Source: Heliocidaris tuberculata (lineage: Eukaryota; Echinodermata; Echinoidea; Camarodonta; Echinometridae). Taken from it: a stretch of DNA of 64,000 nucleotides. The translations under genes and the position numbers were made by a program. Positions within the stretch are counted from its first letter, which is position 1, and every line of letters begins with the position of its first letter. This document shows, in pieces, positions 23,011-34,700 of the stretch. The stretch covers positions 12,789,010-12,853,009 of the forward strand of contig CM046838.1 of the NCBI GenBank assembly GCA_025618425.1. Reading direction: 5' to 3'. The notes beneath the pieces are model-generated. The model ran no database searches. It saw only the letters and a program-made list of their open reading frames with translations, and had not been told where the DNA came from.

Positions 23011-24457
23011 CTACCAAAGGTATGAGACTGAACCTGTCAACCCACTTCACTGGATTCAAAACGTTTTAAAATTTACAAAATCAGCATAATCATAGTATAC
23101 ATTCTGTTGTTAGCTTAATGAGAGTGATGTACATTCAAACAAATAATAGAAAACAGGCAGCAATGTTGTTGTTCATCAAAAACTCAGCCTGTGTCACATC
23201 GTGCTTCAACATCATTTTCAACGAGAAATCGGGTTTGTTAATTTTTGTTCGTACTAAATTGTTTTTACACCAATGAGATTAATGACTTTCATATTCCTAT
23301 GAATCCATACTTAATTAAAGCCAAATACACAATTACTATTTATTCTAAATTGATATTTCCTCACCCTCTCTCAATTTCTATTTTTATCTCTCTCTCTCTC
23401 CCTCCCTCTCTTCCAGTCTCTCTTGTAACCTCTACCTTGAATTGAAATTCGATTGTAAATTAATACAGGCTGTCAAATTTTATTAACGTTGCGATGGCGC
23501 CACAAAAATATAAAAATAAGCTATCATAAATATTTATATACTTGTACTCTACAAAAAATAATGACATGGAAGATTATTGCATGTGAAACAATGATAATGA
23601 CAAAAGTAAAAAATATCAACATCAGGGTCCACTGCAAATCTTGCGCAATCACATAGACATCTGCAGCCGATCTAGTGAGGCTGTTTATTAGAGTCATGAG
23701 TTGATAAATTCTTTTCAACATAGTGATAATAATAATTGTTTCTTTTATAGCACTATATCCTATTTAAAAAACTGATCAAAGCACTTTTCAGAACAAATTC
23801 ATCAATACACGAAAGCTTGCAAAATTTAGCAAAAATACATTAACTACAAAATGTCAATAGCCGGTATGTTTTATGATGCTTCTTAAATAATTCAACCGAG
23901 TTGCTAGAGCGTAATTCACGTGATAACCCATTCTATGTAACCATTTAACCATGTAGTGTATTTTCTTTTTCTTCAGTGATTCTATTTTCGAGTCTTTTCT
24001 GATACCCAGAATCATATCCATTTATTCCAGGAGTACAATTTTTTACTTATTGAAAGCGCATCAGAAGATACTTTTGAGAATTTTTTTTAAAAATGTATTT
24101 TGATACTGTTCCATGCGATAGGAGTATGTACTTTTATGACATGATGATTATGTAAATAAATACACTGTCTAAAGTTGTGATTTACCTAATCACCTTTTAG
24201 TTCATACCTTAGCTCTTCTCTGGGTCATTCTTTATGTTCTCTCCACCGGCAACACCGTAACCTTAACTCCAAACACAGAGTATATATACTGGTGCTGTAT
24301 GAACCATACAGCCGAATGTGGATAGAAAGGAGAAAATCAACCTTTTCTCAAACGTGTTTCTTGATACAAAATGAAGAGTTAACTTATCTGATTATTGAAA
24401 CCATGACCACTTTGGCTTCTCTTTCTTTTCGGAAATGATATAAGGGTGATGAAAAGG
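23011..24457. other. 3' flank of the SLC16-like gene
   Basis: This is the probable 3' UTR and downstream region on the minus strand. TTTATT on the plus strand (AATAAA on the minus) occurs near 24020 and 23679, either of which could be a poly(A) signal; I cannot choose. A (CT)n stretch lies near 23387-23405. Confidence 0.4.
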
Positions 24458-24642
24458 TTAAACCTTCGAGGCAATGTCATCGGTTCGGTAGGGGTCATTA
24501 TCTTCGAGTGTAGTTCGAGCCTGCTTTGTGCCTGGCTTGATAGTGCAGCTCAAGGGGAGATGCGCCACCACCGACGAAAAGCAGGCAGCTGCAGCCATGT
24601 AGAAAGCTCCAAGGTAATTACCCTGGATATCCCGGCACAAAC
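24458..24642 (-). CDS. SLC16-like terminal exon 6 (TM12, C-terminus)
   Basis: The acceptor is CTCCTTCCAG|GTTTGTGC and its polypyrimidine tract is a (CT)n microsatellite. It codes LCRDIQGNYLGAFYMAAAAC, TM12 and a hydrophilic tail DDIASKV before TAA at 24460-24458. The last residues S-K-V fit a class I PDZ-binding motif. Confidence 0.92.
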
Positions 24643-24659
24643 CTGGAAGGAGAGAGAAA

Positions 24660-24710
<51 letters not shown>

Positions 24711-27531
24711 AGGAGGAAAGAGGAGAAAAGGAAAGGAGATGAGAAAGGGAAAGACAGAGAGGGGGAGGATAAATAGATAGAAGGATAGAGAGACAGAGAG
24801 TGAATTACAGAGAGGGGTTGAATTGTGAAAGACACAAAGAAAAAGAAGTGAAAATTAATTATCATGATGATTATACCTAAATTTTGTACTAGAAATACAT
24901 TTCATAATAATTCGACAAAAATAGGTCTTATTAAGATATCGCACAGCACAAAATAAGTACAAAGACATGTAGTATAAAAAGAGGCGGTGTATATATAATT
25001 ATGTGCCATATTTCATATCAAGAGGCGATGACTATAAAAAGAATTGCTGAGGCTCTACTCTCTTCCTACGCTCAGCTGTGCTCATTGATCTGGTTCCTAA
25101 TTGATTATTAATTCAAGCATATTATGAATAACCCATCATAACATGGCATCCTTGCAATCAGGCTTTATTGGATCATATTTAGCCCTACACAGTTTCCTAC
25201 AGCATACCTTTATACAGAGTTCTGTATCGCACGTGATTGTATTTAGGGTACCAAATAAAAATTTTCTTGATTAGAAATCATTCTCCTAAATGTTGTATGC
25301 CTTTATGCATGAGACAATAGTTTGTTCCTTTCCAACGAAGTATAGATTTATTCCGAGAATCTGTTCAATTTAAATTGTAACTATAAATAACACGTCGAAT
25401 TACAAGAATAATAATTAGAAAAAAAAAAGATATACAACACGATAAAAACTATTTTCGAAGAATCAACTGAAGGCAATTTCAATAGCCCTGTCTATCACCT
25501 TTAGAAATGTGCGAACATTACAATGGCATATTACGTAATCCGAACCTGATTTCTATGGGCAGTACAATAGGCCTTTGAAATTGCCCTTGAGTTTATTTTT
25601 CGAAAGTAGTTTTTATCGTGTTATACAAAGAAACCCCAAAATATCTCAGGTATTCGATTGTGTAATAAGATATAAATCTTTGCCACTCTTAACCCAGGTG
25701 AAGAAAATGAGTATCAGGTCGGAAAAAGTTCCTTGAATTCTTGAGCGCCTTGTCATGTAGCTCTGCTAATGATTCAGGGCTTTGTATCCCCAAGAAAAAG
25801 CCTTTCACAAATAAAAAAAATAAAAAAAATGATACCGATGAGAACGACTGCCAATCCCCTTAGCGAAATGTGCCCATTATACCCATGGCTACGTGTGTGA
25901 TTTGAGTGGAAATTCGATTTACATTACAGTAATGTAATAATATGTCGTAAATAACAGATAATTCATAGTGCAATGTTATCAATGAATTATTTGCGAAAGT
26001 GCTTTGTGCCAGAATGTGACAATGCCATAAAATTGTGATATAAAGATGGATACAAAGGTAGTGTAAATAATACCTTTCATCGAAGCAGATCTTAGTTCAG
26101 AAAATCTCGAAACAGATTAGACACATATAAAAGGTACTATCTGGAATTATATGACGAGAAATTAGTTCTTTAAGTATATTGCGCTGCAAGATAAAACACC
26201 AAAACAAACACCAAGTGAAACGATTTTATGAAATAAATGAGCCTTAATGGCAGGTTTGGCGCCGCATTTTCTACGTGCTTTTTAAAAAGGGAAATATACG
26301 TATAACAAAACGAGAGAGAGTTCTCTTTCAAAACATTGAAGGATAGTCGTTTCGCTTGAAAATTTCCTAAATGTTTTTCCCGGAAATGAAGAACAGATAA
26401 ATGGACGCTTTAACTTGTAGAATGGGAAATAATATCTTCAATGTACGCGTATTGCATCTGGATTTGCAAGAAACTTAATTATTTTCATGAAGTAGATATT
26501 TCTGTATAGGACCCTGTTTCCTCAAGTTGAACCTTAAATCATGGACGCTCAAATACAACAGAACAAAATGAAAGGAAAAAGCAAATTCACAATTATCCTA
26601 TATTAAGTCTATTGAAGAGCCCTTGCACATTATTGTGTGATTTGCGGCTTTTAAAATAATTATCCACTTTGGAAAGGCGATAATGAATATAGTGATTATT
26701 TCTTATTGTATGATTTGCGGGTGTAACAATAATCCTCTTTTGAAAGGTGATCACATAAAATGGTGTTTTTTATTTATTTTTTAACTTTTTTTTTACATCT
26801 GATGGAATGTTAAATGTACTCTATGCTTTGGTGTTTTGATTGGAGGTCCTTTAACATGTTTTGTAATAGAGCTTTCCCATGAACTTAATGTCTCCGCAGA
26901 AGGTCACATTAAGAAGCTGATGACATATAACATGTCAGAATGTGAAACCTTCTATATGCATCTCTCTCTACCATGATTGTCCCTAGCATGACCTCTTCAT
27001 CCTCTAATAATATCCTTCTCTCTCATTAATCTTTCTTTTTTGTCTTTGTCCGCCTGTCTCCATCTCTGTATGTTTGTTGGTTTGTCCGTCTGTCTGTCTG
27101 TTTCTCTGTGCCTGTCTCCCCCATATTCTCTCCCCCTCTCTCTGTCTGTCTCCCTCTCCGCCTCTCTGTCTGTCTGTCTCATTCCCTCCCATATTTCTCC
27201 CCTTCTCTGTTTCTGTCTGTCTGTATCTCTCTCCCTCTTTCTCTCTCTTTCCTAAATACCGCTCTTTCCCAAATACCGGTCTTCCCACCTCTCTACCTCC
27301 CCTCCAACTTTCAACCTCTTTCTCCTTCCCAACTGGACAATTCACCTGCTATGACAAGGCTGTTTGGACACCTATGGGCTGAGATGACACAAGGCGCTTC
27401 ATCACCTACCTCGGAAACGCTATAGCATTATTGATCTGATAAGATCTCTCTCTTTTATCAATTTTTATTTTACATTTATCTCTCTTTCCCGATCTCCTTC
27501 CCTTCTTCCCCATCTCTCTTCTTTCTCACTC

Positions 27532-27568
<37 letters not shown>

Positions 27569-28430
27569 ATCTAGATGACTTGTTCAATAGCATCTTCACC
27601 ACTCGCCCCCCCCCCCTCGATCTCTCTCTCTTTCTCTCTTTCTGTCCCCATCTTTCCCATTCTTTTCTCCTCCTTGTTCAATGGATAACTCACCTGCTTT
27701 GGTATCGATGGGGGTGTCCATGACCAGGTCTCTCTCTCTCTCTGTGTCTCTGTCTCTCTTGCCCTCTGTCATAATGAATAATATACCTGCTATGGGAGGA
27801 CTGGTGAGCATGGCAATCCCTACAGCTAGAATAACACGTGGACATCTGACTTGGCCCAAAAACGTAAGACACATGACTGTCTCTCTGTATTTGTATGTCT
27901 ATCAGTCCGTTTGTCTGTAATCTCTCTCTCTCTCCCCCCTTCCTCCCCCCCCCCCCCCCCCCCCCTGTCTTATGAATTATGTACCTGCTATGGGAGGACT
28001 GGTGAGCATAGCGATGCCTACAGCTAGGATGACACCTGGGTATGCGTACTTCATCTGACCTGGCCCGAAGAGTGAGACACACATCACAGTTTGCAATGTG
28101 GCACAGGCCCCTGTCGTATAGCCCGCTATGGTACAGAACACTACCTGAGCTATGGAGTCAAATTAAATGTAAAAAAAAATAGAATAAAATTAAGAGGTAC
28201 ATAGATCAAACAAAACATGGTCTTATAATATGTTCATATCTCTACCCTTCTTATCCTCCACTAATAGACAGAATAAGGAAAGAAGATTGTTTGTGTGTTA
28301 CAGAAAGTATGATGATGATGATGATTATTATTGTTATTATTAGTATTATTATTATTATTATCATTATTATTATTATTATTTTTTTTTTTATTATTATCAT
28401 TATTATTATTATCATCATCATTATTATCAC

Positions 28431-28481
<51 letters not shown>

Positions 28482-31400
28482 CATAATCATCATCATCATT
28501 ACTGTTATCATCATCATCATCATCGTCGTCGTCGTCATCATCAATAATTGATGCGTTTATCTTTTTGTCTAAACAGCATCACAGGAAATATTTGTTTAAG
28601 GATGACAACTAATTTTTAGGTACTGCATAGATCCATCTTCAGGATCTGAGGTTGGAGGGGGGGGGGGGACAGATCACAAGCCTATCCTATGTATGATAAA
28701 CCGACAGTTTATACTGTTTTTGTTTGTTTGTTTGTTTGTTGTTTTTTGAGGGACGGAATGCTCACCCTTGCGACGCACCAGCTTCAAGTATATGCATTAT
28801 CAGAATCATGTTGCAGTGTACTAACATCACGGTTTATAGAATTTCCTCATTAGCTGAAAGCCACCTACTCGTCAAGGCAATTACATGTATTAAAAACTAG
28901 GTTATTTGTGCTAATATATAAGAGTAGGATAATCATTTACTAATGTCTGAGCGCTTGGCTGACCATATTATTGGGGGCGGCTGAAGTGAAAGTCTCACAC
29001 CACATTCGAAGCACTCCCATCATAAGTGGATACGAGTGAATTTTAATATAATTAGGAAAATGAAGGCGAGTCAAAATTGCTGAAGATACGGAAAATGAAC
29101 AAACGCCTCTTCTTAGAACATCTTGATAGCTGGGGTTCTATATAAGAAGAACTTAATTTACCTTTTATCATACACACTCTTAAAAAAGTTGGGCAAAAAA
29201 ATGCCCAATTTTTAACCAACACTGGGCAACATACTGTCCACACAACTTTTGGTTAAAATTTGCCCAACTGATGTTGGGCAATCCATTTACTATGTTGTTG
29301 GGCAAATTAAATTGCCCATCAGTTGGTGACCCATTAGATTTTACCCAACTCTACAATTGCCCAACTGTTGGTTATATTCTCAGTTGGGTAATTATTGCCC
29401 AACCAATCTTACCCAATAGGATTGCCCAACCCTCTATTTGTTCAGCTGTTTGGTAACAAATATCATGTGGTTGGGCAAATTCAGCTGCCCAATTTATTGT
29501 TTCCTTTTTTCCTCCAACCTAGGTAAAAAAAAAATGAAATCTGCTTGTTACGTCCTTCTGGGTCTTAACCTAATCAGTCCTAACCTATCCTATATCTTAA
29601 CCTATCCTATATCTTAACCTATCCTATCCTAGTCCTATCCTATCCAGTTAGTGCAAACTAGTGCAAGCTCTTATATACCCCTTATATTTTTTTATGCATT
29701 CGGTGACAGTTAGTAAATCGGGCCACCCCAAACCATACGCTACTAAAAATTCATGAATATTCATATAAGTGTTTTCCCCAATATTGGGTAAAAATATTTA
29801 CCACAAGTTGGGCAAAAGCGAATTTCTAACCAACCATCAGTTACCCAACAAAATTTACCCAACTGGCAAAGGAAATGTGACAAAATTACACAACTACAGG
29901 GCAACAAGTACCCAACCCATAATTACCAAATACTGTTGGTAAATATATGCCCAATATTTAGGTAAAAAGTATTGACCAATATTGGTTACACCACTCGAGT
30001 GTCCAGTTGGTTAATAATAGCCCAGAATTGGGAATATTTTTAACCAACCAGCAGTTACCCAACTAAATTTACCCAACATTTTAAGAGTGCATGTATTAGG
30101 ACCCAACTGCGTCTAACGTCCTATTATAAATTATGCTCTTTTTCGCACTTTTCTAAAAATATCATTCAAGGTTTTTTTTTCTTCTTTGCATCATATATGT
30201 ATCTTTGCTACTCCCATCATAAGCCTGCAATTAAATTTACTATATATATTATTAATTAACATTAATTATATTGCAGTCTTTTAAAAAACCTCAGTCCAAA
30301 ACTTTATAACTGTCTATTAAGTCTATGTCAAAATTGTTTCAAACATCCACCGTAGGCATCAAAACAAGTACGAAATCAATAGCATTCACAACAGGATGAC
30401 AAAATATTATTCAACCTCATTCTGCCGTTGATAAACTGAAATCATCGGATAGGACTTTGACGATATTTACGTGAATTCATTGGAGAAAAGGTTACAGGAA
30501 TACATGACCCATTTTGTGAAGTTCATTTGGGCAGCGTGATCCAAGGTTTTATTTGAGTTTTATTATTACTGCAAATAGACTTTTCCTTTGCTTTGTAAGG
30601 AGACATGGTACATAAAATAAGGTAAATTTGTTTGGACTATGTGCATGCTGGTACCATTTCGATCTACATCTTATCAACTCTCAAGGTATCCATGACACAT
30701 CTCTAGGGATATGGAGATCGTGTATTTTAAATTCATCCAATGCTCCTCGCCTGTGGAACTCACTCCCATCCTCTCTTCGTGAAATAGACAGTCTAGAACA
30801 CTTCAAATCTTGCCTCCAAACATACCTATTTCAGCAGGTGTGTAAATAATGACTTTATTGGAGTAGACTGCGCCTTTGAATGTTATCAAAAGAAATACAG
30901 CGCCATACAAATGCTGTGAATCATCATCATCATCATCATCATCATCAAATGAGACATCCTCCTACTGTCCTCTCCTTCTGTCTACTGCACTCACTTGAAA
31001 TTAATTGGGGCTTTCAAATTTTACTTTTTATACTAGGTGTTAAAAAAAAACAACTTTTGATCTATAACTAAAACATTAGACATCGTATCAGACTTATATT
31101 TTACAATGTAAAGTTGAAGGATGTAAAATTTATTGGGAGCAAGTTTCATTACATTTCTCTGAATACTTTTCTTAAAGTGATTTGGTAACTTTGTAGAGGC
31201 TTCATAAAATCTGAGCTGCCTGACCTTACATGCTATCAGTGTATGTAATATTGTGTAAAATGAAGCTGGGGGGGGGGGGGGGGGGAAGCACTTCAAAATC
31301 ATCACGTGCTTCACAAAAGTAAACATATGCAAGTGATCGGAAATGCAAGACTCATTCCCCCCCCCCCCCCCATAGACTCAGTGTTAGACTAAAACGTATG

Positions 31401-31738
31401 GCCATACGCTTTCGTAAATGGGAGTATTCAGTCATATATATCTTAATAATAGCGTTATATATTTGAAAACCTTTCTATGCCTGGCTATTTATTTATCTTT
31501 CTGAACATCATGATACAAGACAGATATCGAAATTCCACAATTTATTTAATCAAGCCTCCACAAAGTTACCGAATCCCTTTAACATATTCATCTGAATATT
31601 TAATTAGATTTTTCACCTTTTGAAAAAGTGGAACAGTGAAATCATAAAGTACATACGATCGAAAAGAGATTGATTAGGAGAAGAATTATAGTAGTAGTGA
31701 TACAAGCAATTAAAAAAAGAGAAGAAGAAGATGATGAA

Positions 31739-31773
<35 letters not shown>

Positions 31774-34700
31774 AAGAAAAAAAGAAAAAGAAAAAGAAGA
31801 AAGAAGGAAGAAGGAAGAGGGAAGAAGGAAGAAGGAAGAAGGAAGAAGGAAGAAGGAAGAAGAAAGAAGAAGATGATGAATATTAAACTGAATAACAAAA
31901 ATATGTAATAATAAGGATTGTTTGACTTAATGACAAGACTGAATTGTACTTGTCGTACCAGACTTTAGAACTACATGTAATTATTCATAAACACACCCTT
32001 TGAGCTCGTCGTCACCTAAAACAAAAAATGGAGTTCCACTTTATTGTAAATTGATTGACAATTTGATAGGAAGGAGCGATGATCTTTGCGATCGAGATAA
32101 CGAGCAAATTTGCTATCCATTAGGGCAAATGAATACGGCATTTATCTTTGGAAACTCTAAGGGAGATAAAAAGAGTGAACCCATAGGACAGTGCAGGGAC
32201 ACTCATATAAAAAATACTGTACACGTGGTAGATCATACTTTTTTTTCAATTGGGATCAAATTCCATGCACGTGTAATTAAACATGCTACTGCATGTGTAT
32301 TATGGTTTGAAAGAATATTTGACACAGGTCATATCAGAGTCCGAGATCCGAACTCCTGACTCCTAAAATGGTCAGATTTCAAGATATGGCTTTCGAATCT
32401 TTTAGATCTTAAGAACATAATTACACAAAATAGATTTATTCATATCATACTGCTGCCCAATACACTTTTGATTGACTTTACATCGTAGCCTCAGAACATC
32501 AAGAAGAATCTGCACCTCTTTTCATTATTACGACATAAAAAGCATTAAAAGTATCTTCAGTTACTTTTTAAATCTCGCACGTATTTAGTGATGCGGTTGT
32601 AGTTAGAAGCATTATGACGATCTACAGTATCAACTTAAGATTATAACATTACATTATAGCATTTTCGACATTCCAAGATATCACAGTCACATAGAAAGAA
32701 ATGAAACTGAGTTTTAGCATGTCTGATGTCTGTAATAGTAATGGTCACATTCCACTGAGCAAGTAAGTATTTCTTTAAATGCACAGACACTCCTTTATTA
32801 ATTTTTTTTTAAATGTTGTTTTAACATTTCACCACAGTCGACATAATGTAAAGTATGGCCCTAAGTATATGCATTGCCCCTTTGTACATCAAGAACTATT
32901 TGCGTTTCTCCAACAAAACAAAATCGCCACATAGCGCAAAATCACACAGCATTAATTAAAAATATTACCCTACACGTTATTTACTTTATGTTTTGACCTT
33001 TGAGCTGCAACTTTCTATTGACATTTTTACATAATCAATAATCCATACTTTATTTTAATGCTAAATCATGATATATTACCTGAATTTTGAAGTTGCACCC
33101 AACCATGGTTATTCTTATACAGGCCTATAGCTCAAGAATATCAGGAGGTAAAACCATCCGTGCTCATGCATAAGGACACACCTATATTTATAGTTGCAAA
33201 CTCATGCACTACCCACTAGGAGAATATTGTTCAGTTTTATGATTTGAGAACGAAATTCCTCAAGAACGAAGTATGATGATAAAAAAATAATATAAACCCA
33301 GAATGAGCCATATTGCATCAAAATCAACTTTAGTTTAAACGTAAGTTTTTAATGAACTGGGCCGGCCCCTGACTAAATTGGTCTGCTAAAATCTCAACAT
33401 ACAGCCGGTACATGACCAAACAATCCACCCAGTCTCTTACTCTCAATTAGCATTGGGTCACAACGCCCAATAGCATGTACTCCACTATCTATACATATAA
33501 CAGATCAGTACAGTAATAGTTAGTAAAACTAGCACTTCCACTTAAAATGACATAATCCAGACTGAATTATCATACGTAACCACGTATTCTTATTCAAATA
33601 ACTTTTCTGAAAAAGAAACTATCAGAATGAGCCATGATAAACTCCCAATATAATTTGAATATGCGAATTATACAAATTTTCCTGCCTTAAGCCCTACAAG
33701 TACCGATACGTTGGTTGCTGTCAGCCTGCAAGCCGGTTTATGTTAGTCTTTGTGCGATTACTCTCTTGAAACACGTCATTACGAAAATTTTTAATGTAAG
33801 CAAATTTACGACACAAGCTGATCGAAATGGATATATTTTTTCTTTTTCTAATTTATTTCTTTTCTATGCTTTTGAATATTTAGTCTTACGTACTTCATGA
33901 GATATTGTGACGTGTAAACAATGCTGGTGTGGGTATTCATGTAAGACGTAGACCCCGTTCTCACTCACTTTGAAAGTGGACTTTTGGAGCGGTCTATCTA
34001 AGACCCGTTCCTCAGGAACGGTTCTTAGGTGAGTGTGAACGGTCAAAGTGGTCCAGGAAGTGGTCTTCTGGACCGCTCTAGAAGACCACCTCGGGGAGGT
34101 GGTCTTGAGGAACGGGTCTAAGACCCCGTTCTCACTCACTTTGAAAGTGGACTTTTGGAGCGGTCTATCTAAGACCCGTTCCTCAGGAACGGTTCTTAGG
34201 TGAGTGTGAACGGTCAAAGTGGTCCAGGAAGTGGTCTTCTGAACCGCTCCAGAAGACCACCTCGGGGAGGTGGTCTTGAGGAACGGGTCTTATTAAGAGC
34301 GGTATGGACCGCTCTAAACGTGCAATGTGAACGAAAGCGTACTTCAACCGGAAGTGAGCCAGTGACGTTCCGCGCACAAAACAAAGCAAAAGCAATCGAT
34401 CGGGCAGCCGGCAGGCACGCTACGCTGACGGTACATCAGTTTGTATTCCGCGCGAAAAATTTGACCCGCTGAACTGAGCTGCCATAGCAACAAGGCCACT
34501 TTGAATCGTGGAGCGGTTTGAGCGAGAAAAACTGCTCGGAGTGTGAACGCTAGCAAACCGTTCCTCAAGACCCGTTCCTCTGGAGCGGTCTACTTCTGAT
34601 CGAAAGATGCAGAATTCAACCCTACACAATTTTGAACCCCGGTTTCTGCAAAACGCACCCGTAGGGGTGTAAGATTCCACCCCAAATTTTCATCCTAAAG

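Noticed and set aside
27596..27874. The 27787-27880 exon-5 copy as a functional alternative exon
   Set aside because: It lacks the first half of the exon, has an 11-base deletion that shifts the MCT frame, and no clear acceptor in a suitable phase.
32000..32359. 119-codon plus-strand frame in SLC16 intron 4
   Set aside because: Composition is mixed, but there is no recognisable domain, no promoter or splice evidence, and its end overlaps repeat-like DNA.
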